Below, in pieces: positions 27,879-36,264 of a DNA stretch of 37,531 nucleotides. Source of the DNA: Streptacidiphilus sp. ASG 303 (GTDB lineage Bacteria > Actinomycetota > Actinomycetes > Streptomycetales > Streptomycetaceae). A model generated the notes under the pieces. The model made no database searches, was not told the origin of the DNA, and was given only the letters and a program-made list of their open reading frames with translations. The DNA lies in assembly GCF_020991365.1 (NCBI RefSeq), contig NZ_JAJLRA010000039.1:3298-40828 (forward strand), read 5' to 3'. Made by a program: the position numbers and the translations under genes. Each line of letters starts with the position of its first letter. Position 1 is the stretch's first letter.

Positions 27879-28814
27879 GTGAGCACCTGTGCGACCCTCT
27901 CCGCCGAACTGTCCGAGCCGCTGGCCGGGACCGCCGCCACCGCCGCCACCTGGCTCCTGCTGGAGCAGCACGGCCCGTGGGGCGCCAAGGCGCTCACGCA
28001 GAGCCATCTGGACCCCGAGGTCGGCCGGGCACTGGACCGGGCCGCCGACGGGACCGGGGTGCGGGTGGCGCTGATGCGCCGACCCGGACGGCACGCCGAC
28101 CGCCGCACCGGCGGGCGGCACGAGGTGGTCGTCGCCCACACCGCGCCGGGCGCGTCCTGGGTGCGGCGGGAGGCCGTCGCGGACCCGGGCGACCTGCTGG
28201 GCCTGGACTTCGCCGCACTGGGCGCCGGCAGCCACGGCGGCCTGGGCCGCGCGCACGGCGGCGACCCGCTGGCCCTGGTGTGCACTAACGGCCGCCGCGA
28301 CCGCTGCTGCGCCCTGCTGGGCCGTCCCCTCGCGGCGGAACTGGCCGCGTCCGGCCACGGCGAGGTGTGGGAGGTCACCCACCTGGGCGGGCACCGCTTC
28401 TCCCCCACCATGCTGGTGCTCCCCCACGGGTACGCCTACGGCCGGCTGGACGCCGCCTCCGCCAAGGAGGTGCTGGCGGCGACGGCCGAGGGCCGCACGG
28501 CCGTCGAGCGGTGCCGCGGGCGCTCCTGCTGGGACCGTCCCGGCCAGGCCGCCGAACTGGCGGTGCGCAGGCTGGCGGGCGAGGACCGCGCCGAGGTCCT
28601 GGCCGTGGAGCAGCACGAGGAGGCCCCGGGGCTGTGGCGGGTGCGTGTCCGGCACGCCGACGGCCGGGCCTGGGACGTCGGGGTCGTCCGGGGCGTGTCC
28701 GAACCGCCCCGGCCCGAGAGCTGCGGCAAGGCCGCCGGCACTCCGGCCCGGATGGTCGTGCGGACCGTCGCCGCCGTCGCCGTGGCGGACGGCCCGGGGC
28801 GGGAACGGCGCTGA
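27879..28814 (+). CDS. Sucrase/ferredoxin-like [2Fe-2S] protein
   Basis: A 311-residue protein of the Suc_Fer-like family, with a thioredoxin-like ferredoxin fold. Cluster ligands are expected from the cysteines in VCTNGRRDRCCALLG (about 135-145); other family landmarks are the early TCATLS, GHRFSPTMLVLPHG and CRGRSCWDRPGQA. It probably carries a [2Fe-2S] cluster for electron transfer; the partner is unknown. The GTG at 27879 gives the family start (VSTCATLS); another GTG lies 9 nt upstream. A TAGGGT -10 element this close suggests a leaderless mRNA. It stands alone between two strong terminators. Confidence 0.88.
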   Translation: MSTCATLSAELSEPLAGTAATAATWLLLEQHGPWGAKALTQSHLDPEVGRALDRAADGTGVRVALMRRPGRHADRRTGGRHEVVVAHTAPGASWVRREAVADPGDLLGLDFAALGAGSHGGLGRAHGGDPLALVCTNGRRDRCCALLGRPLAAELAASGHGEVWEVTHLGGHRFSPTMLVLPHGYAYGRLDAASAKEVLAATAEGRTAVERCRGRSCWDRPGQAAELAVRRLAGEDRAEVLAVEQHEEAPGLWRVRVRHADGRAWDVGVVRGVSEPPRPESCGKAAGTPARMVVRTVAAVAVADGPGRERR

Positions 28815-28847
28815 GGGCGGGAACCCGGCGCGGCCCGGGACGCGGAC

Positions 28848-28898
28848 GGCCCCCGGCGCCCCCGCCCGCTGTCCGGGCGGCGGGGGCGCCGGGGGGCC
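28848..28898. terminator. Bidirectional terminator
   Basis: GGCCCCCGGCGCCCCCGCC pairs with 28879-28898 (one bulged G) around a 12-nt loop, in the convergent gap between the ferredoxin-like gene and the ABC operon. Confidence 0.8.
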
Positions 28899-28917
28899 GC
28901 CGCGGGTCGGCCGCGGA

Positions 28918-29979
28918 TCAGCCCGCCGCGGCGGCCTTCTCCACGAACTCGGTGGTGTAGGTCCTGCCGAGGTCGATCTGCCTGCCCTTCACCTCCGGGT
29001 TGAAGGAGGAGAGGACGTCGAGGACGGTCTTCGGGCCGTCCGCCGGCATCACGCCGTCCTTGGTGAACATCGGCAGGCTGGTGCCGATGGACTTCGCGTA
29101 CAGCTCCTGGCCGCCCTGCGCGTAGTCGGCGGGCATCTTCGCGGCGATCTCCGCGGGGGTGTGGGAGGACATCCACGCCAGGGTCCTGACGAAGGCGTTC
29201 GCCAGCTTCTGGGTGGTGTCCTTGTGCCCGTTCACCCAGTCCGTGGCCATGTAGAGCGACGAGGACGGGTAGAGGCCGCCGAGGGCCGCCCTGGAGCCCT
29301 CGGGGGTGCGCATGTCGTACAGCACCTTGCCCAGGCCCTTGTCGAGGACGTTGGCGACCGTCGGGTCGGTCGTCATGCCGCCGTCGATGCTGCCCTGCTG
29401 GAGGGCGGCGATGAAGGTCTGCCCGGCGCCGACGGCGACCGGGCTGAAGTCGCCCGCCCCGACGCCGTGCTTGACGGCGAGGTACTTGGTGAGGAAGTCG
29501 GTGGAGGAGCCGAGGCCGGTGATGCCGAGCTTGCGGCCCTTGAATCCGGAGGCGGACGTGACCGACCCGGCGGCCTTGGCGGAGACCAGCTCCACCTCCC
29601 CGGGGGCCTGGGCGAACTGCACCACGGACTCCACCGACTTGCCCTTGGCCTGCAGGTCGATGGTGTGGTCGTAGAAGCCGACGGCGCCCTGGACGTCGCC
29701 CGCGAGCAGCGCGGTGGTGGCGTTGACGCCGGCCGGCTCGGTCATCAGCTCGACGTCGACGCCCTCGGCCCGGAAGTAGCCGAGGCGCTGGGTGAGCATC
29801 GCGGGCAGGTAGATGACCTTGTCGAGGCCGCCGACCATGATCTTGACCTTGGGACCGGCGACGGCCGGTCCGCCGTCCTTCGGCACGGAGGCGCCGGAGG
29901 TGGACGCCGCGTCGTTCGCACAGGCGGCGAGGGACAGGAGCAGGGCGGCCGCGGCCGCGGCGGCGAGGTGTCTGCGCAT
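28918..29979 (-). CDS. ABC transporter substrate-binding lipoprotein (NMT1/THI5-like)
   Basis: A 353-residue secreted lipoprotein. The signal peptide MRRHLAAAAAAALLLSLAAC ends at Cys20 in the lipobox LAAC. The mature part is a NitT/TauT-type periplasmic-binding fold: KVKIMVGGLDKVIYLPAML, GYFRAEGVDVELM, GDVQGAVGFYDHTID, LGITGLGSSTDFLTKYL, QGSIDGGMTTDPT. This family binds pyrimidine (thiamine precursors), taurine, sulfonates, nitrate or aromatic acids; no TPP riboswitch is visible upstream, so the ligand is open. ATG with AAGGG about 10 nt upstream. Third gene of the ABC operon, 62 nt after the permease. Confidence 0.9.
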   Translation of the reverse strand: MRRHLAAAAAAALLLSLAACANDAASTSGASVPKDGGPAVAGPKVKIMVGGLDKVIYLPAMLTQRLGYFRAEGVDVELMTEPAGVNATTALLAGDVQGAVGFYDHTIDLQAKGKSVESVVQFAQAPGEVELVSAKAAGSVTSASGFKGRKLGITGLGSSTDFLTKYLAVKHGVGAGDFSPVAVGAGQTFIAALQQGSIDGGMTTDPTVANVLDKGLGKVLYDMRTPEGSRAALGGLYPSSSLYMATDWVNGHKDTTQKLANAFVRTLAWMSSHTPAEIAAKMPADYAQGGQELYAKSIGTSLPMFTKDGVMPADGPKTVLDVLSSFNPEVKGRQIDLGRTYTTEFVEKAAAAG

Positions 29980-30041
29980 GGTGGGGATGCCCTTCACGGG
30001 TGGGGTGGGGTGACGGGTGGGTGGCGCCGGGGGGAGGGGGT

Positions 30042-30914
30042 TCAGCGGCCGTCGCCGGCGTCGGCCGGCTTCCAGCGGAAGAGCTTCCGCTCGGCGAGGG
30101 TGAGCAGGCCCTCGGTGAGCAGGGCGACCACCGCGAGGATGGTCATGGCCGCGTAGACGCCGGCCGCGTTGAAGGTGCCCTGGGCGGCGGCGACCAGCAG
30201 GCCGAGGCCCTTGGTGGCGCCGATGTACTCGCCGACGATGGCGCCGATCAGGGCGAAGCCGAAGGAGACGTGCAGGGAGGTGAAGATCCAGGAGGTGGCG
30301 GCGGGGACGACCACCTGGAGGGTGACCTGCCGGTTGCGCGCCCCGAGGATGCGGGCGTTGGCCACCAGGTTGCGGTCGACCTCCCGGGCGCCCTGGAAGG
30401 CGTTGAAGAAGACGGGGAAGAAGACCAGCACGACGGCCGAGGCGACCTTGGAGGCGGGGCCCAGGCCGAACCAGATGAGGAAGATCGGTGCCAGCACGAT
30501 CCTGGGGATGGCGTTGAGGACCTTCACGTACGGGCCGAGCACGTCCGCGAGGAACCGGATCCGGCCGAGGGCGATGCCCAGGACCACGCCGGCGACGACG
30601 CCGACGACCCAGCCGAGGAGCGCCTCGTAGAGGGTGTAGCCGATCTGCTCGCCCAGGGAGCCCTGGGCCGTTCCGTGGGCGACCCACTGCCAGATCTGGT
30701 CCCAGATCCTCGACGGCATGGAGAAGTTGAACGGGTCGACGACGCCGGTCCGGGCGGCCGCCTCCCACAGGCCCAGCACACCCGCGAGCACCGCGGCGCG
30801 GGCCGCGTGCACGCCGATCCGGCGGTGGCGGGCGGCCCGCTCCCGGGCCTCGGTCCTGGCGGCGGCCGACGTGTCCCGTACGGGCGCGGCGGCGGGGGCG
30901 GTCTCAAGCGGCAC
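30042..30914 (-). CDS. ABC transporter permease (SsuC/TauC-like)
   Basis: A 290-residue membrane permease of the binding-protein-dependent family with about six membrane segments. A basic N-terminal tail is followed by VLAGVLGLWEAAARTG, and the domain carries the conserved LLGWVVGVVAGVVLGIALG and the EAA-loop region GAREVDRNLVANARILGARN, where the ATPase docks. The GTG start at 30914 has GGAG 7 nt upstream and overlaps the ATPase gene by 11 nt, giving coupled translation. Pairs with the ATPase and the lipoprotein as one importer. Confidence 0.93.
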   Translation of the reverse strand: MPLETAPAAAPVRDTSAAARTEARERAARHRRIGVHAARAAVLAGVLGLWEAAARTGVVDPFNFSMPSRIWDQIWQWVAHGTAQGSLGEQIGYTLYEALLGWVVGVVAGVVLGIALGRIRFLADVLGPYVKVLNAIPRIVLAPIFLIWFGLGPASKVASAVVLVFFPVFFNAFQGAREVDRNLVANARILGARNRQVTLQVVVPAATSWIFTSLHVSFGFALIGAIVGEYIGATKGLGLLVAAAQGTFNAAGVYAAMTILAVVALLTEGLLTLAERKLFRWKPADAGDGR

Positions 30915-31758
30915 TGCCCGCTCCTCTCTCGCGGGTGATGCGCACCTCTTCGCCGAGCGAGGCCCAGATCTCCCGGTAGGTCTCGATGAACCGCGGCTCC
31001 AGCCGCACCGCCTCGACGGTGCGCGGGCGCGGCAGGTCGATGTCGAAGACCTGCTTGACGGTGGCCGGTCCGGCGGTCATCACCACCACCCGGTCGGCCA
31101 GCGCGATCGCCTCCTCCAGGTCGTGGGTGACGAAGACGACCGACGCGCCGGTGCCCGACCACAGCTCGAGCAGCTGGTCGGACACCAGCGCCCGGGTCTG
31201 CACGTCGAGCGCGGAGAAGGGCTCGTCCATCAGCAGGATCCGCGGGTCGTTGACGAGGGTCTGGGCGAGCGCGACCCGCTTGCGCATGCCGCCCGAGAGC
31301 TGGTGGGGGTAGCGGTCCTCGAAGGCCGCCAGGCCGACCCGGGCGAGCCAGTCGCGGGCCCGCTCGCGGGCCTCGGCGGCCGGGACGCCGCGGAAGCGCG
31401 GGCCGGCCGTGACGTTGGACAGCACGGTGCGCCAGGGGAAGACGGCGTCCTGCTGGAAGACGAAGCCGACCTGCGTGCCGATGCCGGCGACCGGCCCGCC
31501 CTGCACCCGCACCTCGCCCTCGCTGGGCTCCTCCAGGCCGCTGACCAGGGTGAGGGTGGTCGACTTGCCGCAGCCGGTGGGGCCGACGACGGCCACGAAC
31601 TCGCCCTGCCGCACGGTCAGGTGCAGGTCGCGGACGGCCGTGTGCAGGCCCCCCGACGGGGTGCGGAAGCGCTTGGTCGCGCCGACCAGCTCGATCGCCG
31701 GGACGTCCCGTCCGGCCGCCGCTCCGCCCGGCGACCCGGGGTCCTTCGCGCCGCTCAT
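30904..31758 (-). CDS. ABC transporter ATP-binding protein (SsuB/TauB-like)
   Basis: A 284-residue ATPase. Walker A GPTGCGKST (about 59-67), Q-loop VFQQDAVFPW, signature LSGGMRKR, Walker B ILLMDEPFSALD, and H-loop VFVTHDLEEA. The VFPWRTVLSNV segment and overall layout are those of nitrate/sulfonate/taurine-type importers. ATG at 31758 with GGAGG close upstream. First gene of the operon ATPase - permease - binding protein, transcribed away from the two-component system, with which it shares a 376-bp regulatory region. Confidence 0.94.
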   Translation of the reverse strand: MSGAKDPGSPGGAAAGRDVPAIELVGATKRFRTPSGGLHTAVRDLHLTVRQGEFVAVVGPTGCGKSTTLTLVSGLEEPSEGEVRVQGGPVAGIGTQVGFVFQQDAVFPWRTVLSNVTAGPRFRGVPAAEARERARDWLARVGLAAFEDRYPHQLSGGMRKRVALAQTLVNDPRILLMDEPFSALDVQTRALVSDQLLELWSGTGASVVFVTHDLEEAIALADRVVVMTAGPATVKQVFDIDLPRPRTVEAVRLEPRFIETYREIWASLGEEVRITRERGAGSAA

Positions 31759-32134
31759 GTACCACCTCCGGTCCCGGCGCCACCGCCGGGAATCGCTGTC
31801 GCCGGGAGGCTAGGAGCGGCACGGCGGGGTGCGGCAGCCTTGCGCGCGTACTGCGGGTTCCTGGCGTTGGCGGCTGTTCTGCTCGTTTTGCTTCCGCTAC
31901 AACAGCGGGAGGCCCCTGGCCGGAAACGCTGCCGAAACATAGGGTGGCCGCCGGTCCGCGCGCGGCCCGCGGCCCGGCAGGGCCCGGAGCTGCACGGCAC
32001 GGCCTCGTAAGGCGCGGCACGGCGTCGTACAGCGCGGCGTCGCATGACGGCATGCACGGCTCCGCGCGGCGGCACACGGGACAGCGGCACACGGGACAGC
32101 GGCACACGGCACGGCGGAGAGGAGGGAGCAGGCG
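31759..32134. promoter_or_regulatory. Divergent promoter region, ABC operon / two-component system
   Basis: 376 bp without a gene. The AT-richest part (31870-31905) contains the inverted repeat CTTCCGCT-ACAAC-AGCGGGAG (31891-31911, one mismatch), a candidate operator midway between the two units. TAGGGT at 31940-31945 matches a -10 element pointing toward the kinase; no clear -35. 31996-32035 is a 20-bp imperfect direct repeat (GGCACGGCCTCGTAAGGCGC and near copy). A 15-bp tandem repeat follows. Confidence 0.5.
32070..32114. repeat. 15-bp tandem repeat in the kinase leader
   Basis: Three units of CGGCACACGGGACAG; the first two are identical, the third is CGGCACACGGCACGG. It ends 20 nt before the kinase start, just upstream of the ribosome site. 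Confidence 0.8.
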
Positions 32135-33853
32135 ATGAGGCGACCGCACTGGCCGCGCCGGGTCTCCGCTCAGCTCCTGCTGAGCCAGACCGTGGTCACC
32201 GTGGGGGTGACCGCCCTCACCGCGGGGCTCTTCCTCGCCCCCGTGAGCGCGGAGCTGGACCGCGCCGCCATGCAGCGCGCCCTGGCCATCGCCCAGGTCA
32301 CCGCCACCGACACGCAGCTCGCGGACGCCGCCGCCCACCGCGACTCCGGCCGTATCCAGCCGGTGGCCGAGCGCATCCGGCGGTCCACGGGCGCCAGCTT
32401 CGTGGTGGTCACCGACGACCGCGGCGTGCGGCTGTCGCACACCGACCCGGACCGGATCGGCCAGCGGGTGAGCACCGACCCCGGGCCGGCGCTGAGCGGG
32501 CGGACGGTGACGGCCATCCAGCAGGGCACGCTGGGCCGCACCGCCCGCGGCAAGGTGCCGCTGCGGCTGGCCGGCGGGCGGATCGTCGGCGAGGTCTCCG
32601 TCGGCATCAGCGACCGCTCGATCCGCAGCCGCCTGGCCTCCATGGTCACCGGCATCCTGCTCTGCGCCGCCGCCGGCCTGGCCGCGGGGACCCTGGCCAC
32701 CGTGCTGCTGGCGCGCCGGCTCGGACGGCGCACCCACGACATCGCCGTCGCCGACATCTCCGCCCTGCTGGTGGAGCGGGAGGCGATGCTGCACAGCATC
32801 CGCGAGGGGATGGTCGCCCTGGACCGGCGGGGGCGGATCCGGCTGGCCAACGACGAGGCCGTGCGGCTGCTGGCGCTGCCCGAGGGGGCCACCGGGACGC
32901 CCGTCGACGAGGTGCTGCCGGCGGGCCGGCTGGCGGACGCGCTCACCGGCCGCAGCACCGGGGAGGACCTGCCCGCCGTGCGCGGGGACCGGGTGCTGGT
33001 GGTCAACCGGATGGACACCGCCGACGGCGGCGCGGTGGTGACCCTGCGGGACCGCACCGAGCTGGAGGAGCTGGTGCGGGAGCTGGACACCACCCGGGGC
33101 CTGACCGACGCCCTGCGGGCCCAGGACCACGAGCACGCCAACCGGATGCACACCCTGCTGGGGCTGCTGGAGCTGGGCCTGCACCGGGAGGCGGTGGAGT
33201 TCATCACCGAGGCCTCGGGAGCCGCGCGGGCGGCCGCCGGGCGGATCGCCGAGCAGGTGCAGGACCCGCACCTGGCCGCACTGCTGGCGGGCAAGGCCGC
33301 GGTGGCCGCCGAACGGGGCACGGCACTCACGATCACGCCCGGCAGCCACCTGCCGGACGCCGCGGTGGACCCGCGCGAACTGGTCACCGTCGTCGGCAAC
33401 CTGGTTGACAACGCCCTGGACGCCGCCGGGTCGGCGGCCCGGCCGCAGGTGGCGGTCACCCTGGTCGCCGAGGGGAGCACGGTCGTGGTCCGGGTCGCGG
33501 ACAGCGGGCCGGGGGTGGCCCCGGAGCTGCGCGAGGCCGTCTTCGCCGAGGGCTGGACCACCAAGGAGGCGCCGGCGCACCGCCCGCGCGGGCTGGGGCT
33601 GGCGCTGGTGCGGCGGCTGGCGGAGCGCTCCGGGGGACGGGTCGCGGTCGGTACGGGGCCGCTCGGCGGGGCGGAGTTCACGGTCGAGCTGCCGGAGGCC
33701 CTGCACCGGCGGTCCACCGGGGCACCGCCGGCCGGCGCGGCGGGGCCGGGGGCCGTGACGGCGGCGGTCTGCGGGGCGGAGGCGGCCTGCGGGCCGGGGC
33801 CGGGGCCGGGGGCCGCGGCGGGGGCGGCCGGCGCGGCGGGGGCGGCGCGGTGA
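32135..33853 (+). CDS. CitA/DcuS-like sensor histidine kinase
   Basis: A 572-residue membrane kinase of the carboxylate-sensing family. First membrane segment 11-34; extracellular PAS/Cache sensor 35-168, with the family stretch TGASFVVVTDDRGVRLSHTD and IGQRVSTD; second membrane segment 169-194; cytoplasmic PAS (about 210-310); SpoB-type dimer domain with LRAQDHEHANRMH (His332 likely phosphorylated); and HATPase with NLVDNALDA, DSGPGV and GLGLALVRR. The last ~40 residues are Ala/Gly/Pro low complexity, unlike the family. ATG with GGAGGGA. Overlaps its response regulator by 4 nt (GTGA). The ligand is probably a C2-C6 carboxylate (inference from family and the neighbouring symporter). Confidence 0.92.
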   Translation: MRRPHWPRRVSAQLLLSQTVVTVGVTALTAGLFLAPVSAELDRAAMQRALAIAQVTATDTQLADAAAHRDSGRIQPVAERIRRSTGASFVVVTDDRGVRLSHTDPDRIGQRVSTDPGPALSGRTVTAIQQGTLGRTARGKVPLRLAGGRIVGEVSVGISDRSIRSRLASMVTGILLCAAAGLAAGTLATVLLARRLGRRTHDIAVADISALLVEREAMLHSIREGMVALDRRGRIRLANDEAVRLLALPEGATGTPVDEVLPAGRLADALTGRSTGEDLPAVRGDRVLVVNRMDTADGGAVVTLRDRTELEELVRELDTTRGLTDALRAQDHEHANRMHTLLGLLELGLHREAVEFITEASGAARAAAGRIAEQVQDPHLAALLAGKAAVAAERGTALTITPGSHLPDAAVDPRELVTVVGNLVDNALDAAGSAARPQVAVTLVAEGSTVVVRVADSGPGVAPELREAVFAEGWTTKEAPAHRPRGLGLALVRRLAERSGGRVAVGTGPLGGAEFTVELPEALHRRSTGAPPAGAAGPGAVTAAVCGAEAACGPGPGPGAAAGAAGAAGAAR

Positions 33854-34539
33854 TCGACGTCCTGGTGGTGGACGACGACTTCCGGGTCGCCGACGTCCAC
33901 GCCGCCTACGTGGCGAAGGTGCCCGGCTTCCGGGTGGTGGCCAAGGCCCACAGCGCGGGCGAGGCGCTCGCCGTGCTGGAACGCCTGCCGGTGGACCTGG
34001 TGCTGCTCGACCACTACCTGCCGGACGGGACCGGCCTGTCGCTGGTGCGGCGGATGCGGGAGCAGAGGCTGCACGGCGACGTGGTGATGGTGACCGCAGC
34101 CCGGGACGTGTCCACGGTGCACGAGGCCATGCAGCACGGAGCACTGCAGTACCTGGTGAAGCCGTTCACCTTCGCCGGGCTGCGGGAGAAGCTGGTCGCC
34201 TACGCCGAGCTGCGCCGCGCCCTGGCCGGCGGGGAGCGGGAGGCCGGGCAGGAGGAGGTGGACCGGCTCTACGGCGCGCTCCGGCGCGCGGGAGGCCCCT
34301 CGGCGACCCTCCCCAAGGGCCACTCGGCCCCGACGGCGCACCTGGTGCTGCGGATGCTGCGGGAGGCGGGCCGGCCGGTGTCCGCGCAGGAGGTGGCGGA
34401 GGCGACCGGCCTCAGCCGCTCCACCGCACAGCGCTACCTGCGGCAGCTGGAGCGCGACGGGCGGCTGCGGCTGACGCTGCGCTACGGCGACACCGGCCGC
34501 CCCGAGCACCGGTACGGGCTGGCCGACGGGCGGCGGTGA
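33850..34539 (+). CDS. CitB/DcuR-like response regulator
   Basis: A 229-residue transcription regulator. Receiver domain 1-120 with VVDDDFR, phospho-acceptor Asp54 (LVLLDHYLPDGTG) and LVKPF. The C-terminal DNA-binding domain (about 165-225) has VSAQEVAEATGLSRSTAQRY and ends with a wing (GRPEHRYGL), the usual CitB-type layout. The GTG start overlaps the kinase stop. It likely activates the divergent ABC operon, the nearby symporter, or both; the inverted repeat at 31891-31911 is a candidate site. Confidence 0.92.
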   Translation: MIDVLVVDDDFRVADVHAAYVAKVPGFRVVAKAHSAGEALAVLERLPVDLVLLDHYLPDGTGLSLVRRMREQRLHGDVVMVTAARDVSTVHEAMQHGALQYLVKPFTFAGLREKLVAYAELRRALAGGEREAGQEEVDRLYGALRRAGGPSATLPKGHSAPTAHLVLRMLREAGRPVSAQEVAEATGLSRSTAQRYLRQLERDGRLRLTLRYGDTGRPEHRYGLADGRR

Positions 34540-34564
34540 CGGGACGGGCTGGCCGGACGGGGCA

Positions 34565-34607
34565 GCCGCCGGGCCGGACGGCCGGGGGTTCCGGCCCCGG
34601 GGGCGGC
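34565..34607. terminator. Convergent terminator, two-component system / symporter
   Basis: Outer stem GCCGCC / GGCGGC encloses CCGGGG / CCCCGG with a 7-nt loop, in the 93-bp gap between the response regulator and actP. Confidence 0.5.
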
Positions 34608-34632
34608 ACGGCCCCACGGGGACGCGGCGGGA

Positions 34633-36264
34633 TCAGACCGCCCCGGCCCCGGTGAGGGAGCGGACCTCCAGTTCGGCGTAGCGGTCGGGATCGGCGGGGG
34701 TGCGGGAGGTGACGGTGCCGAGCCATCCGGCCAGGAAGCCGAGCGGGATGGAGACCACCCCCGGGTTCTCCAGCGGGAACCAGTGGAAGTCGACGGCGGT
34801 GACGAGGGCGTCCGGCCCGCCGGAGACGACCGGGGAGAAGACCACCAGGAGGACCGCGGGGAGCAGTCCGCCGTAGACGGCCCAGACCGCGCCGCGGCTC
34901 GTGAAGCGGCGCCAGAAGAGGGTGTAGAGCAGGGTGGGGAGGTTGGCGGAGGCCGCCACGGCGAAGGCGAGCCCGACCAGGAAGGCGACGTTCTGCCGCT
35001 GCGCGGAGAGGCTCAGGGCGATCGCGAGGGCGCCGACCACCACGGCGGCGAGCCGCGCCACGGCCACCTCCTGACGCTCGGTCACCTGCTTTCCGTCCGG
35101 TCGGCGCAGGGCACGGGCGTAGATGTCGTGGGCGAAGGACGCGGACGAGGCGAGCGTGAGCCCGGCGACCACGGCGAGGATGGTGGCGAAGGCGATCGCG
35201 GAGATCACCGCGAAGAGCACGAGCCCGGCGGTGCCGTCCCCGCCGCCCGTCACCTCCAGAGCGAGCAGCGGCGCGGCGGTGTTCCCCGCCGGGTTGTCGG
35301 CGCGCACGCCGGCGGAGCCGACGAGCGCGGCGGCGCCCAGGCCCAGCACGATGGCCATGAGGTAGAAGCAGCCCACCAGGCCGATGGTCCAGACCGTGGA
35401 GCGGCGGGCGGCCCGGGCGGTGGGGACGGTGTAGAAGCGGGCCAGGATGTGGGGCAGGCCGGCGGTGCCGAGCACGAGGGCGAGGCCGAGGCTGATGAAG
35501 TCCAGGCGGCTGGTGGCGGTGGCGCCGTAGCGGAGGCCGGGCCGGAGGTACGCGTCGCCCGCGCCGCTGCCGCGGGCGGCGGCGCGCATCAGCTCGGCGG
35601 GGTCGCCGTGGAACCGGACCAGGACCAGCACCGTGAGCACGGCGGTGCCGCAGAGCAGCAGGACGGCCTTGACGATCTGGATCCAGGTGGTGGCCTTCAT
35701 GCCGCCGACGGTGACGTACACCACCATCAGGGCGCCCACGCCGACGATGGTCCAACTGCGGGCCGGGCCGTCGCCGGTGCCGAGCAGCAGCGAGACGAGG
35801 CTGCCCGCGCCGACCATCTGGGCGACCAGGTAGAGCAGGGTGACGACCAGGCCGGCGCTGCCGCTCGCGGCACGCACCCGGCGCTCCCGCATCCGGACGG
35901 CGAGGACGTCGGCGAGCGTGTACCGGCCGCAGTTGCGGACCAGTTCGGCGACCAGCATCAGCACGACGAGCCAGGCGACCAGGAAGCCGATGCTGTAGAG
36001 CAGGCCGTCGTAGCCGTAGAGCGCGATGAGCCCGGTGATGCCGAGGAAGGAGGCCGCGGAGAGGTAGTCGCCGGCGAGGGCGAATCCGTTCTGCAGCGGA
36101 CTGAAGGCGCGGCCGCCGACGTAGAAGTCCTCCGCGGCGCGCGTGCGGCGGCCGGCCCACAGGGTGATGGCCAGCGTCACCAGGACGACGCCGGCGAAGA
36201 GCGCGGTGGCCAGGCCGTGGTGCTGGGCGGCCGGGCCTGCCGCGAGTACGGTGCGGCCGCTCAC
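34633..36264 (-). CDS. actP: Cation/acetate symporter (SSS family)
   Basis: A 543-residue sodium:solute symporter with about 13 hydrophobic segments, importing acetate or other short carboxylates with Na+ or H+. Family landmarks: EDFYVGGRAFSPLQNGFALA, SFLGITGLIALYGYDGLLYS, GGMKATTWIQIVKA, GLPHILARFYTVP, SSASFAHDIYA and the late FWRRFTSRGAVW. The GTG start overlaps the stop of the DUF485 gene (GTGA, 36261-36264), the standard yjcH-actP coupling. Glycolate, propionate or pyruvate are possible alternative substrates. Convergent with the CitAB-like system. Confidence 0.93.
   Translation of the reverse strand: MSGRTVLAAGPAAQHHGLATALFAGVVLVTLAITLWAGRRTRAAEDFYVGGRAFSPLQNGFALAGDYLSAASFLGITGLIALYGYDGLLYSIGFLVAWLVVLMLVAELVRNCGRYTLADVLAVRMRERRVRAASGSAGLVVTLLYLVAQMVGAGSLVSLLLGTGDGPARSWTIVGVGALMVVYVTVGGMKATTWIQIVKAVLLLCGTAVLTVLVLVRFHGDPAELMRAAARGSGAGDAYLRPGLRYGATATSRLDFISLGLALVLGTAGLPHILARFYTVPTARAARRSTVWTIGLVGCFYLMAIVLGLGAAALVGSAGVRADNPAGNTAAPLLALEVTGGGDGTAGLVLFAVISAIAFATILAVVAGLTLASSASFAHDIYARALRRPDGKQVTERQEVAVARLAAVVVGALAIALSLSAQRQNVAFLVGLAFAVAASANLPTLLYTLFWRRFTSRGAVWAVYGGLLPAVLLVVFSPVVSGGPDALVTAVDFHWFPLENPGVVSIPLGFLAGWLGTVTSRTPADPDRYAELEVRSLTGAGAV

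Noticed and set aside
31759-32134. TPP riboswitch upstream of the THI5/NMT1-like ABC operon
   Set aside because: I looked for the CUGAGA and ACCUGAUCUGG-type elements and found none, so a thiamine-precursor role is not supported.
32170-34617. Long minus-strand ORF opposite the CitAB-like genes
   Set aside because: The plus strand carries clear kinase and regulator motifs with coupled starts; the antisense frame is low-complexity.
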